Origin: Halorussus halobius
Lineage (GTDB): Archaea; Halobacteriota; Halobacteria; Halobacteriales; Haladaptataceae
Direction: 5' to 3'
DNA: 64,000 nt
NCBI RefSeq assembly: GCF_004765805.1
Contig: NZ_SBIU01000008.1
Coordinates: 59,635 to 123,634, forward strand
The position numbers and the translations under genes are program-made. Position 1 is the first letter of the stretch. Each line of letters opens with the position of its first letter. This document shows, in pieces, positions 43,230-52,752 of the stretch. The notes under the pieces were generated by a model. It saw only the letters and a list, made by a program, of their open reading frames with translations. It did not search any database and had not been told where the DNA came from.

Positions 43230-44897
43230 GTGAAGGCTCGGACCCGGTTCGGCGTGTTGATGCTGGTAGTCACGCTCGCGCTGGGCGGCGTGGTCTACGG
43301 CCAGCTCGAACTGGCGAAAGACCGTGCGATGTCCCAGGTCGAGGAGAACGTCGACCAGACAGCCGTCCAGACCGCCGACCAGATCGACGCCCAGATACGG
43401 CAGGAAACGGACTACGTCGAGTTCTACGGGTCCCAGCCTGCGGCCAGCAACTTCAATCGAAGCGACCAGTTCCTCGAACAGATTCTGACCAATCCTCGCA
43501 TCCTCGCGGCACACATCGTCGCGTCGAACGGAACCGTCGTCGCATTCCGGGGCGACGTCACCCCGGAGGTGCGGCGAGCGAAACTGGGGGACGATTTCAG
43601 CAACCGGTCTTACGTCCAGCGCACTACCCGGACCGGGGACCTGTACGTGACCGACCCGTACCGCGCGAACGAGAGCGACCAGTACGTCGTGGTCGTCAGC
43701 GCGCCTATCTTCGAGGACGGGGAAATCGTCGCCGTCCTCGCGGCTGGCCTGCCGGTCGACGAGTTCACGTTCCTGCCGATGGTCCAGTCGCTGGAGACGG
43801 ATACGCGCTCGGTGTCGGTCACCGCCGACGGTCGGGTGCTCTACGACTCGAACACCTCGGTCGCCGACGGGGTGGCGAGTACTGCGACCGTCGACTCCAC
43901 CGGCTGGACCGTCCGCGTCACGCAGGACCGGTCGACGCTGGACGATCGGCTCCAGGAGATGGCCATCGTACAGGCGGCGAGCCTGGTGGTGGTACTGGCG
44001 CTCGTCATCGGCTTCGCCGTCTGGGAGTACAACGCCAACATCAGGCAGGCCGAGAAGCTCCTGGATGGCTTCCGTGCGCTCCGGGACGGTGATTACGACC
44101 ACTCCCCGGAACTCGCGTCCGGCGAGGAGTGGCACCAGATTCGCGAGGGGTTCGACGAAATCGCGTCGTCGTTGGCCGACCGCGAAGCCGAACTCGAGGA
44201 GCGCGAGCAGCGCCTCCAGGTGTTCAACCGTGTACTCCGTCACAACCTCCGCAACGACGTCACCGTGGTCGTCAACTACGCCGAGTTCGTGGCCGAACGG
44301 ACGGACGACCCCGCCATCCGGGAGGCGGCCGAGAAGATCGCGTCCCACGGCTGGGACCTCGTGGACATGAGCGAGAAGGCCAGCCGAATCGAGACGTCGA
44401 TGCAGGGCGAGGACCCCGGACCGACGCCGGTCGACGTGTCGGCGGTCGCGGCCGAGGCGGCCGCGGAGGTCGATGCGGCCTACCCGGAGGCCGACGTCTC
44501 GGTCGACGTCCCCGACGAGCAGTACGCCCGTGCGACGCCCGCGTTCTCGGCCGCCGTCGAGAACGTCTGTGAGAACGCGGTCGAGCACAACAACGCCCCG
44601 GAGCCCGCGGTGTCGCTGACGGTCGAGACGGTCGTCGAGGCCGGCGCGGAGTGGGTCCGGGTCGCGGTGGCCGACGACGGACCGGGAATCCCGGAGCACG
44701 AGCGCATCGTCCTGACCGAGGGCCAAGAGACCGACCTCGAACACGGCAGCGGACTCGGCCTCTGGCTGGTGTACTGGGTGGTCGAGCGGTCCGGCGGTCG
44801 ACTGTCGTTCGCCGAGAACGAACCGCGCGGGACCGTCGTCCGCATCGACCTGCTGCCGGCGACCGCCCCCGACCGCAGCGACGCGTCCGACCGGTGA
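43230..44897 (+). CDS. membrane sensor histidine kinase with extracellular Cache-like domain (GTG start)
   Basis: A 555-residue sensor. A first membrane helix (about 7-25) is followed by an extracellular domain of about 225 residues rich in Cache-type sequence (YVEFYGSQPAAS, DDFSNRSYVQRTTRTGDLYV, VVVVSAPIFEDGEIVAVLAA). A second helix (about 245-266) leads to a HAMP-like linker and the kinase core: His338 in VLRHNLRNDV, N-box ENVCENAVEHN, G1 DDGPGIP and G2 GSGLGLWLV. The start is GTG at 43230. No receiver protein adjoins it, so it is an orphan kinase, as most haloarchaeal ones are. Confidence 0.9.
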   Translation: MKARTRFGVLMLVVTLALGGVVYGQLELAKDRAMSQVEENVDQTAVQTADQIDAQIRQETDYVEFYGSQPAASNFNRSDQFLEQILTNPRILAAHIVASNGTVVAFRGDVTPEVRRAKLGDDFSNRSYVQRTTRTGDLYVTDPYRANESDQYVVVVSAPIFEDGEIVAVLAAGLPVDEFTFLPMVQSLETDTRSVSVTADGRVLYDSNTSVADGVASTATVDSTGWTVRVTQDRSTLDDRLQEMAIVQAASLVVVLALVIGFAVWEYNANIRQAEKLLDGFRALRDGDYDHSPELASGEEWHQIREGFDEIASSLADREAELEEREQRLQVFNRVLRHNLRNDVTVVVNYAEFVAERTDDPAIREAAEKIASHGWDLVDMSEKASRIETSMQGEDPGPTPVDVSAVAAEAAAEVDAAYPEADVSVDVPDEQYARATPAFSAAVENVCENAVEHNNAPEPAVSLTVETVVEAGAEWVRVAVADDGPGIPEHERIVLTEGQETDLEHGSGLGLWLVYWVVERSGGRLSFAENEPRGTVVRIDLLPATAPDRSDASDR

Positions 44898-44921
44898 CGC
44901 CGGTCGGAAAAAGTAGAGAAT

Positions 44922-44940
44922 CTTATATACGTCTGACGTA
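44922..44940 (+). promoter_or_regulatory. smc-operon promoter with palindrome
   Basis: CTTATATAC (44922-44930) is a clear TATA box, followed at once by TACGTC-T-GACGTA (44928-44940), a perfect 13-bp palindrome. The predicted transcription start near 44950 falls after the ATG at 44946, so translation probably begins at 44973. Confidence 0.5.
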
Positions 44941-44972
44941 CGTTTATGGTCCCTCCGTGGCCCATCACGGAC

Positions 44973-45251
44973 ATGAGCGACCAGAGTGAGCGGATCGAGG
45001 AGCTCGAGTCCGAGGTCGAGCGACTCGAAGCCACGGTGCAGGGTCTGACCGAGGAACTCGTCGAGGTCCACGACCGGCTCGAAACGCTAGAGGACGGGGA
45101 GACGCCGGAAGCGACGGAGACAGGTCGCGGTTCCGCCGAGGGGTCGCGCGTGCGCGAGGAAGAGAGCGACGAGGCTAAAGGCGACGAAGCCGACAACGAA
45201 GACGAGACGGGGGGCGATTCCGACGTCGGCGACGACATCATCGTGGCGTAA
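44973..45251 (+). CDS. short acidic coiled-coil protein preceding smc
   Basis: A 92-residue protein starting MSDQSERIEELESEVERLEA. The first 45 residues form a coiled coil with regular leucine/valine spacing, and the rest is a highly acidic disordered tail (EESDEAKGDEADNEDETGG). The start is preferred over the ATG at 44946 because of the promoter position. It lies 21 nt upstream of smc and is probably co-transcribed. Such genes (DUF7518-like by my recollection) often precede haloarchaeal smc; a role in condensin function is inferred only from position. Confidence 0.75.
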   Translation: MSDQSERIEELESEVERLEATVQGLTEELVEVHDRLETLEDGETPEATETGRGSAEGSRVREEESDEAKGDEADNEDETGGDSDVGDDIIVA

Positions 45252-45272
45252 CGGCCCCGCGTACGAGCACCC

Positions 45273-48200
45273 ATGCACATCAAAAAGCTCGTCCTGGACA
45301 ACTTCAAGAGCTTCGGACGCAGGACCGAGATACCGTTCTACGAGGACTTCACGACCGTCTCGGGTCCGAACGGCTCGGGCAAGAGCAACATCATCGACAG
45401 CGTGCTGTTCGCGCTCGGACTTGCCCGGACGCGGGGGATACGGGCCGAGAAGCTGACCGACCTCATCTACAACCCCGGTCACGCCGACGGCAGCGAGGAA
45501 CGGAGCGGAACCCGCGAGGCCAGCGTGGAAGTCGTACTCGACAACGGCAGCGGGACCCTCGACCGGACGCAGGTCGTCAACGCCGCCGGCTCCGAGAACG
45601 TGGGCGAGGTCGACGAGATAACCATCAAGCGCCGGGTCAAGGAGACCGACGACAACTACTACTCGTACTACTACCTCAACGGCCGGTCGGTGAACCTCTC
45701 GGACATCCAGGACCTGCTGGCCCAGGCCGGCGTCACGCCCGAGGGGTACAACGTCGTCATGCAGGGCGACGTGACCGAGATAATCAACATGACGCCGTTC
45801 GAGCGCCGGGAGATAATCGACGAGATAGCCGGCGTGGCGGAGTTCGACGCCAAAAAAGAGGACGCCCTGGCGGAGTTGGAGACGGTCAAAGAGCGCATCG
45901 ACGAGGCCGAGTTGCGAATCGAGGAGAAGCGCGACCGACTCGACCAGTTGGCCGACGAGCGCGAGACCGCACTGGAGTATCAGGGCCTTCGCGAGGAGAA
46001 AGCGGAGTACGAGGGCTACCTGAAGGCCGCCGAACTCGAAGAGAAGCGCGAGGACCTGTCGAACACGCGCGAGGACATCGCAGACCGCGAGGACGAACTC
46101 GCCGACCTGCAGGCCGAACTCGACGAGCGGCAGGGCAAGGTCGTCCGACTCGAGGACGAGTTGGAGGAGCTCAACGCCGAAATCGAGCGCAAGGGCGAGG
46201 ACGAACAGCTCCGCATCAAAAGCGAGATAGAGGAGGTCAAAGGCGAGATATCTCGGCTCGAAGACGCGGTCGAATCGGCCGAGGAGAAGATAGCCGACGC
46301 CGAGAACGAGCGCCGCCAGGCGTTCGTGGAGATAGACCGCAAGCAGGAGGACGTCGAAGAACTGGAGAGCGACGTCCGCGACGTCAAGATAGAGAAGTCG
46401 TCGGTGAAGGCCGACCTGCAAGGCAAGCGGACCGAACTCGACGAGATCGAAGCCGAAATCGAGGCGGTCGACACCGAGTACGACGAGGTGAAGGCCGACC
46501 TCGCCGAGAAGCGCGACGAACTGGAGGAACTCAAGAGCGAGCGCAACGACCTCCAGCGCGAGCAGGACCGACTGCTCGACGAGGCCCGGCGACGGTCGAA
46601 CGCCGAGAGCGAGGCGGAGACCGAACTCGACGCGGCCCGCGAGCGCATCCCCGAACTCGAAACCGAACTGGACGACCTCGAAGACGAGCTCGCGAAGGCC
46701 GAGCGCAACCGCGACCAGATCGAGGAGGTAGTCGAGGACCTCAGACGGCAGAAGCGCGAGCTACAGGACGACCTCGATTCGGTCGAGGACGAGCTACAGG
46801 CCAAACAGCAGGAGTACGCCGAACTCGAAGCCAAGGCCGACCAGGGCGGCGATTCCTCGTACGGGCGAGCGGTCTCGACCGTGCTGAACGCCGAGAAGCC
46901 GGGCGTCCACGGCACGGTGGGCCAACTCGGCGGCGTGAGCCAGCGGTACGCGACGGCGTGTGAGACGGCCGCCGGCGGGCGGCTGGCCAACGTGGTCGTC
47001 GACGACGACGGCGTGGGCCAGGACTGCATCGAGTACCTCAAGTCCCGCAACGCCGGCCGAGCGACCTTCCTGCCGCTGACCGAGATGCACGACCGGAGCC
47101 TGCCCTCGGCCCCGAGTGCGCCCGGCGTCGTCGACTTCGCGTACAACCTCGTCGACTTCGACGCCCGGTACTCGGGCGTGTTCTCGTACGTGCTGGGCGA
47201 CACGCTGGTCGTCGAGGACCTCGACGTCGCCCGGGACCTCATGGGCGACTACCGGCTGGTGACGCTCGACGGCGAACTGGTCGAGAAGAGCGGCGCGATG
47301 ACCGGCGGCTCGAAGTCGGGGTCCCGCTACTCCTTCTCGAAGTCGGGAAAGGGGCAACTGGAGCGAATCGCCGAGCGCATCAACGAGTTGGAGGACGAGC
47401 GCCGGTCGGTCCGCGAGGACGTCCGCGACGTCGAGGAGCGGCTCGACGACGCCCGCGACCGGAAGGGCGACGCCACCGACCAGGTGCGGTCCATCGAGGC
47501 CGACGTCGAGTCCACCGAGGCCGATCTCGAGGACGCGAACCAGGAGATAGACGACCTCGAAGCGAAACTCGACGAGCTGGCGGCCGAACGCGAGGCGGTC
47601 GACGAGCAGATGCAGGAGGTGGAGGCCGACATCGACGACCGCGAGGACGACATCGCGGCGGTCGAGGACGCCATCGCCGAGTTGGAGGCCGAACTGGAGG
47701 ACTCCCGGATTCCGGAGCTCACCTCGAAGGCCGAGGACATCGAGGCCGAGATCGACCAGTACGAGGACCGCATCGACGAACTCGACGGGGAACTCAACGA
47801 GTTGCAACTGGAGAAGCAGTACGCCGAGGAGGCCATCGAGGACCTCCACGACGACATCGAGCGGGCCCAGAACCGGAAGGCCGACCAGGAGGAGCGGATA
47901 ACCGACCTCGAGGGCAAGATAGCCGACCAGGAGGCGCTGCTCGAACAGAAGCGCGAGGCGGTCGCGGACCTCGAAGACGAACTCGCCGACCTCAAAGACG
48001 AACGCGCGGACGTCAAGGACGACCTCCGGGCCGCCCAGCAGGCTCGCGACGACAAGCAGTCGGAGGTCGAGTCGGTACAGAACCGGCTGGAGAGCCTGCG
48101 CCGGGCCGAGGACCGACTGGCCGAGGACGTCGCCGACCTCGAAGAGCGGGTCGGTGAGTACGAGGCCGACGAGATTCCCGACTTGGACGCGGTCGAGGAC

Positions 48201-48857
48201 AACATCTCGCGGCTCGAACGTCAGATGGAGGCGCTCGAACCCGTGAACATGCTGGCCATCGAGGAGTACGACGACGTGAAGGCCGACCTCGACAACCTCG
48301 AAGAGCGCAAGACGGTGCTGGTCGAGGAGCGCGAGGGGATACGCGACCGCATCGAGTCGTACGAGGACCAGAAGAAGGCGACGTTCATGGACGCCTACGA
48401 GGCCATCGACGACCAGTTCGAGGACATCTTCGAGCGCCTCTCGAACGGCACGGGCGAACTCCACCTCGAAGACGAGGCCGACCCCTTCGACGGTGGCCTG
48501 ACGATGAAGGCCCAGCCGGGCGACAAGCCCATCCAGCGTCTCGACGCGATGTCGGGCGGCGAGAAGAGCCTGACCGCGCTCGCCTTTATCTTCGCCATCC
48601 AGCGGTACAACCCCGCGCCGTTCTACGCGCTCGACGAGGTCGACGCCTTCCTCGACGCCGCAAACGCCGAGCGCGTGGGCGAGATGGTCGACGAACTCGC
48701 GGGCGACGCCCAGTTCGTCGTGGTGAGCCACCGGTCGGCGATGATGGAACGCTCGGAGCGCGCCATCGGCGTCACGATGCAGGGCGACAACGTCAGTACC
48801 GTGACGGGCATCCAGTTGGGCGAGGACGGCGAGGAGGAGGTGCCGGCGGATGACTAG
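45273..48857 (+). CDS. smc: chromosome segregation protein SMC
   Basis: The 1194-residue SMC ATPase of archaeal condensin. Walker A GPNGSGKSN is near residues 31-39, long coiled-coil arms occupy about 170-530 and 670-1020, and the hinge starts about 544 (PGVHGTVGQLGGV...GGRLANVVVDDD). The C-terminal head has signature MSGGEKSLTALAF (1093 onwards) and Walker B FYALDEVDAFLD (1117 onwards). Its stop overlaps the scpA start by 8 nt, so the kleisin is translationally coupled. No scpB-like gene follows. Confidence 0.97.
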   Translation: MHIKKLVLDNFKSFGRRTEIPFYEDFTTVSGPNGSGKSNIIDSVLFALGLARTRGIRAEKLTDLIYNPGHADGSEERSGTREASVEVVLDNGSGTLDRTQVVNAAGSENVGEVDEITIKRRVKETDDNYYSYYYLNGRSVNLSDIQDLLAQAGVTPEGYNVVMQGDVTEIINMTPFERREIIDEIAGVAEFDAKKEDALAELETVKERIDEAELRIEEKRDRLDQLADERETALEYQGLREEKAEYEGYLKAAELEEKREDLSNTREDIADREDELADLQAELDERQGKVVRLEDELEELNAEIERKGEDEQLRIKSEIEEVKGEISRLEDAVESAEEKIADAENERRQAFVEIDRKQEDVEELESDVRDVKIEKSSVKADLQGKRTELDEIEAEIEAVDTEYDEVKADLAEKRDELEELKSERNDLQREQDRLLDEARRRSNAESEAETELDAARERIPELETELDDLEDELAKAERNRDQIEEVVEDLRRQKRELQDDLDSVEDELQAKQQEYAELEAKADQGGDSSYGRAVSTVLNAEKPGVHGTVGQLGGVSQRYATACETAAGGRLANVVVDDDGVGQDCIEYLKSRNAGRATFLPLTEMHDRSLPSAPSAPGVVDFAYNLVDFDARYSGVFSYVLGDTLVVEDLDVARDLMGDYRLVTLDGELVEKSGAMTGGSKSGSRYSFSKSGKGQLERIAERINELEDERRSVREDVRDVEERLDDARDRKGDATDQVRSIEADVESTEADLEDANQEIDDLEAKLDELAAEREAVDEQMQEVEADIDDREDDIAAVEDAIAELEAELEDSRIPELTSKAEDIEAEIDQYEDRIDELDGELNELQLEKQYAEEAIEDLHDDIERAQNRKADQEERITDLEGKIADQEALLEQKREAVADLEDELADLKDERADVKDDLRAAQQARDDKQSEVESVQNRLESLRRAEDRLAEDVADLEERVGEYEADEIPDLDAVEDNISRLERQMEALEPVNMLAIEEYDDVKADLDNLEERKTVLVEEREGIRDRIESYEDQKKATFMDAYEAIDDQFEDIFERLSNGTGELHLEDEADPFDGGLTMKAQPGDKPIQRLDAMSGGEKSLTALAFIFAIQRYNPAPFYALDEVDAFLDAANAERVGEMVDELAGDAQFVVVSHRSAMMERSERAIGVTMQGDNVSTVTGIQLGEDGEEEVPADD

Positions 48858-49854
48858 CGAGGAGCGACGCTCCTCGGAGAACGCGAGCGGCGAAGCCGCG
48901 AGCAGCGAGGAGCGACGCGACGAAGACGGCTTCTCCCTGACCATCGCGGACCACGAGGCCGAGACGCGCGAGCGCGAGGACGACGCGACTCCCGACCCCG
49001 ACGCCATTCTCGGCGAGGAACTCGACGTCGAGACCGACCCGGACGACGAGGAGGCCGAGCCGGTCGAACTCCTCGTCCAACTGGCCGAGTCCGGCGAGAT
49101 AGAGCCGTGGGACATCGACATCGTGCGGGTCACCGACAAGTTCCTCGACGCGCTCGACGAGGCCGACCTCAGGACCTCCGGCCGGGCGCTGTTCTACGCC
49201 AGCGTCCTGCTCCGGATGAAGAGCGACGCCATGCTGTCCGACGACGACGAGGAGGAGCCCGAGGAGTCGTGGGACGACTGGGAGCCGGGGATGGACGCAC
49301 CGATGCCCGACGACCCCGAGGGCGACCGCCCGGCCTACGACCCGGTCGCCAGTCTCGAAGCCGAGATGGACCGTCGGATGGAGCGCAAGACCGCACGGGG
49401 AACGCCCGAGACGCTCGACGAACTCGTCCGGGAGTTGCGAGAGCGCGAGCGCGATTCGTGGTGGAAGGACTCCCGGAGCTACGACACCACCGACTCGCCC
49501 AGCGGGTTCGACCGCGGTACCCAGACGCTGGACTACCGGCCCGACGACGCGATGCGGGTCGACGACGAGCCCACGGCCGACGAGACGCTGGGCAACGCCC
49601 ACGACGAGGACATCGAGGCGGTCATCGACGACGTTCGCGAGGAACTGTCGACCCACTACGACGCTGGCCGCGAGGAAGTGCTGTACGCCGAAGTAGAGAC
49701 GGCGGGCGGAACCCGTATCGAGACGTTCCTCGCGGTGCTGTTCCTCTCCCATCGCGGGGTCGTCACGCTGGATCAAGACGAGATGTTCGGCGACCTCTGG
49801 GTGGTGGATGCCGACGCGGAAGACGACGTGGAGACGCCGGCGATTGCGGACTAG
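48850..49854 (+). CDS. scpA: segregation and condensation protein A (kleisin)
   Basis: The 334-residue kleisin bridging SMC heads. After an acidic N-terminal stretch of about 70 residues comes the ScpA core EPVELLVQLAESGEIEPWDI, DIVRVTDKFLDALDEADL and ALFYASVLLRMKSDAML, and a C-terminal winged-helix half (residues about 255-330; TRIETFLAVLFLSHRGVVTL). The internal acidic segment (DDDEEEPEESWDDWEPG) is halophile-specific. The 8-nt overlap with smc supports a fixed complex. Confidence 0.93.
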   Translation: MTSEERRSSENASGEAASSEERRDEDGFSLTIADHEAETREREDDATPDPDAILGEELDVETDPDDEEAEPVELLVQLAESGEIEPWDIDIVRVTDKFLDALDEADLRTSGRALFYASVLLRMKSDAMLSDDDEEEPEESWDDWEPGMDAPMPDDPEGDRPAYDPVASLEAEMDRRMERKTARGTPETLDELVRELRERERDSWWKDSRSYDTTDSPSGFDRGTQTLDYRPDDAMRVDDEPTADETLGNAHDEDIEAVIDDVREELSTHYDAGREEVLYAEVETAGGTRIETFLAVLFLSHRGVVTLDQDEMFGDLWVVDADAEDDVETPAIAD

Positions 49855-49996
49855 GGACCGGTCGACTCTCGCGGCGGTCGACATTCGGATTCTCGTTTCG
49901 TCCACTCGAACCGGAGTCTCGTCTCATACACTGATGAACTTCTCGCTGGCGCGCGCGTCGCTCGCGCGCGAGGGACGAGTGAGCGGAGCGAACGAG

Positions 49997-50197
49997 GAGG
50001 CTGGGGAGGGGTGAGGTCCGTCGTTGCGGTTGCGGTGCGGTTTCCCTAGGTCTCGGACGTAGCTAGCTTCTCCGGTACGAAACGTCGTGTTGTGAGTGCC
50101 GAAGGAGCTAGCTACGTCCGAGACCTATGAGTATCCGCACAGCACCGCATCCGCGACCACACCGCACAGCGCGGGCCTCTCAGACCGCCCCAGCCTC
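49997..50197. repeat. palindromic repeat element, copy 3 (between scpA and mtnP)
   Basis: The outer segments GAGGCTGGGGAGGGGTGAGG (49997-50016) and CAGACCGCCCCAGCCTC (50181-50197) are partly complementary. Hexamer tracts (GTTGCGGTTGCGG, CCGCACAGCACCGCATCCGC) follow. The inner arms 50048-50071 and 50103-50126 (AGGTCTCGGACGTAGCTAGC and its complement) match at 23 of 24 positions around a 31-nt centre. The centre differs from copies 1 and 2. Flanks from about 49945 to 50300 are rich in GCGCGC and carry no gene. Confidence 0.75.
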
Positions 50198-50354
50198 GGC
50201 GGCCGCATAAACGCCGTCGGACGAACCGCGTCCGACGAGCCTGCACTCGCTTCGCTCGCGCAGACGCGACCGCCTCCTTCGCGCGCGCCAGCCGGAAAAG
50301 TCGAATTTCGCTTCGCCAGTGCCCGTCCGCGGACACTCGTTCCAGTCCGTCGTC

Positions 50355-51209
50355 TCAGTCCAGATACTCGCCGAGGAACAGGTCCACGCGGTCGCGGGTC
50401 GCCTCGGGAATCGAGTCGGTCGGCGTGTTTATGGTCCCCTCCAGGGCCGACCCGCAGTCACAGTCGCGCTCGTCGGGCATGTTCCGGACGGCGTGTTCGA
50501 CGACCTGCTTGATGGCCTCCTCGTTGGCGGCCGCGTTCTCCAGCACCTCGCCGAGCCGGTCCTCGTTCTCGCCGTGCCACACGCCCCAGTCGGTGACGCC
50601 GGCAATCGTGGCGTAGCACATCTCGGCCTCGCGGGCGAGTTTGGCCTCCGGGATGGTGGTCATGCCGATGACGTCCCAGCCCTGCTGGCGGTAGAACTCG
50701 CTCTCGGCCCGGGTCGAGTACTGGGGGCCTTCGATGCAGACGTACGTTCCGCCCTTCTCGGCGTCGGCGTCGGTGGCCGATTCGGACGCGTCCGCGAGGT
50801 GGTCGACCATGTGGGGGCAGTACGGTTCGGCGAACTCCATGTGGACCACGACGCCGTCGCCGAAGAACGTCGAGTCGCGGTGCTTGGTCCGGTCGAACGT
50901 CTGGTCGGGTACCACGAGCGTCTGGGGCGGGAGGTCCCCGCGCAGGGTGCCGACCGCGTTGCTCGCCAATACGCGCTCGACGCCGACCTGCTTGAGCGCG
51001 TGGATGTTGGCCTTGTACGGCGCGTTGGTCGGCGTGTACTGGTGGTCCGGGCCGTGGCGGGGGAGGAACGCCACCTCCCGGCCGGCGAGTTCCCCGATGG
51101 TGACCGGTGCGCTCGGGTCGCCGAACGGCGTCGAGACGCGTTCCTCGCGGGTGTCTTCGAGCGGGAGTGCCTCGTAGATACCGCTACCGCCGATGAAACC
51201 GATCGTCAT
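50355..51209 (-). CDS. mtnP: S-methyl-5'-thioadenosine phosphorylase
   Basis: Cleaves methylthioadenosine with phosphate to adenine and methylthioribose 1-phosphate, recycling the by-product of polyamine and SAM metabolism. The 284-residue product begins MTIGFIGGSGIYEAL, with phosphate-binding FLPRHGPDHQYTPTNAPYK and ANIHALK, purine-site YVCIEGPQYSTRAES and GMTTIPEAKLAREAEMCY. Family members in archaea may prefer methylthioinosine; the two specificities cannot be separated by eye. The start at 51209 is the first ATG giving the canonical N-terminus. Confidence 0.93.
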   Translation of the reverse strand: MTIGFIGGSGIYEALPLEDTREERVSTPFGDPSAPVTIGELAGREVAFLPRHGPDHQYTPTNAPYKANIHALKQVGVERVLASNAVGTLRGDLPPQTLVVPDQTFDRTKHRDSTFFGDGVVVHMEFAEPYCPHMVDHLADASESATDADAEKGGTYVCIEGPQYSTRAESEFYRQQGWDVIGMTTIPEAKLAREAEMCYATIAGVTDWGVWHGENEDRLGEVLENAAANEEAIKQVVEHAVRNMPDERDCDCGSALEGTINTPTDSIPEATRDRVDLFLGEYLD

Positions 51210-51422
51210 ACCACACACTCCGTGAGGGGGCACTATAATGGCTACTCATTCGGCCGGGAGCCAGCGCCGACGCCGTCCGGCGGTGAGGCCGCCCAGTACC
51301 GACGTCGTCCGGGGTCGACGCCCCGTAGTGCCGAGACCGGCGCTGCTGGCTCCCCGAACAGGCGTTCGTTGGGTAAAATTCTTTAGGACCTGACTACTTG
51401 TGTCGGACGGAGGCATATAGCC

Positions 51423-51836
51423 TTGGAGATCTCTGACAAACTCCTGTGTCTGTTCAGTGCTGACGTGACTATCGAGGACGACTCGTACGTCGTCGAGGTA
51501 CCGCGTCGAGAGATAGAGACCGGGTCGGTCGAGCCCGGCGAGACCTACCGCGTCGCGCTCATCGCCGACGACTCGGCGTCCGCGGACGCCGAGTCCGAGA
51601 GCAAGAGCAGCGGCGGTGGCGGCACGCCCTCGCAACCCCAGCCACCGGTCGAGGAGGGCGAAATCCGCTACGTGGAGGTCGAGGACATCGGCAAGCAGGG
51701 CGACGGCATCGCCCGGGTCGAGCGCGGCTACGTCATCATCGTGCCCGACGCCGAGATCGGCGAGCGCGTCAAGGTCGAGATCACGGAGGTCAAGTCCAAC
51801 TTCGCGGTCGGCGAGATAATCGAAGAGGACTTCTGA
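51423..51836 (+). CDS. TRAM-domain RNA-binding protein (TTG start)
   Basis: A 137-residue protein starting at TTG (LEISDKLLCLFSADVTIEDD). The N-terminal 50 residues resemble the unnamed region seen in haloarchaeal TRAM proteins. A Ser/Gly/Pro linker (about 56-73) leads to a complete TRAM domain (about 77-135; GEIRYVEVEDIGKQGDGIAR, VIIVPDAEIGERVKVEITEV). TRAM domains bind RNA and act as cold-shock-like chaperones in archaea. It lies divergent from mtnP with its own promoter-like AT-rich sequence. Confidence 0.88.
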   Translation: MEISDKLLCLFSADVTIEDDSYVVEVPRREIETGSVEPGETYRVALIADDSASADAESESKSSGGGGTPSQPQPPVEEGEIRYVEVEDIGKQGDGIARVERGYVIIVPDAEIGERVKVEITEVKSNFAVGEIIEEDF

Positions 51837-51920
51837 GGACGACTCTCTGGTGCGGGCGCGGTCGCCGCCGGCGACCCCGCTCGCGAAACCGCTCGGCCGG
51901 ACCCCGCGTCGCGGAGGCGG

Positions 51921-52649
51921 TTATCGCTCGGCGGGCGCGTACTCGGGCGCGCGCTCGATTATCTGGTCGACGAGCGCGGGGACCCGGGTCCAGAGCCCGT
52001 AGTAACTGTCGGGGTCGCGCTCGACCGCGACCAGCGCGGCCTTGGCGGCGTCGTTGCCGTCGCCGTCGTACGCCACCAGCCACGTCCCCGCCAACCCGTG
52101 TCGTCCGCCGTGGACGACGAACTCCTCCGAGCCGCCCGGCACGTAGTCGGCCGCCTCGAAGAGGTGGACCTCGACGCCGTGCTCGGCGATGCGCCGGTAG
52201 CCCGCCCAATGGTCGTCCATTGCGGCGAGGCGCTGCTGACCGCCCGCGTAGAGGCGACCCCGACCAGCGCGCCACGCCAGCGCCTCGACCCGATTCGAGA
52301 GCACCCGCAGTCCGGACCTGTCGTCGTAGCCCGCCAGAAAGAGGGTGTCGGTCGGCTCGAACGGCTCGGTCCCGGCCGCCACGACGTCCGTCGGGTCGCC
52401 CTCCCGGCGGGGGTGGACGAGTGCCCCGTCGACGAGCACGTCGTCGTGGAGCGCCGCGAACTCGCGGGGCCGGTCGTCGGTGAGCGTCGTCCCGACCGTC
52501 ACGTCCTCGACGTCGAGGAACGCGTCGAGCGCGTCGCCGAGGTCGTCGAGGACCGACTCCGGGCAGTCGGTGTTGAACGCCGCGAGCGTCAGCCCCTCGG
52601 GGATGGCGTCGGTCGGGGCTCGTCGGTGGCCGAATGGCGCGTCGGACAT
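51921..52649 (-). CDS. DICT-type sensory domain protein
   Basis: A 242-residue protein starting at MSDAPFGHRR. It matches the haloarchaeal DICT layout: LTLAAFNTDCPESVLDDLGD, then REFAALHDDVLVDGALVHP, LRVLSNRVEALAWRAGRGRL and a final Rossmann-like GYRRIAEHGVEVHLFEAADY. No kinase, cyclase or DNA-binding domain is attached, so it would have to signal through a partner. The TGG-rich tail (DPDSYYGLWTRVPALVDQI) is conserved-looking. The assignment rests on pattern memory and is moderate. Confidence 0.65.
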   Translation of the reverse strand: MSDAPFGHRRAPTDAIPEGLTLAAFNTDCPESVLDDLGDALDAFLDVEDVTVGTTLTDDRPREFAALHDDVLVDGALVHPRREGDPTDVVAAGTEPFEPTDTLFLAGYDDRSGLRVLSNRVEALAWRAGRGRLYAGGQQRLAAMDDHWAGYRRIAEHGVEVHLFEAADYVPGGSEEFVVHGGRHGLAGTWLVAYDGDGNDAAKAALVAVERDPDSYYGLWTRVPALVDQIIERAPEYAPAER

Positions 52650-52752
52650 GGTCGAACCACAGGCCGTTCGAGGCAGCGTTCGATAAGCGTAGCGGCCCCG
52701 CACGGCGTCGCGTTCCCCGCGAGTTCTCCCGACGACCGATGACCGTCGAGTC

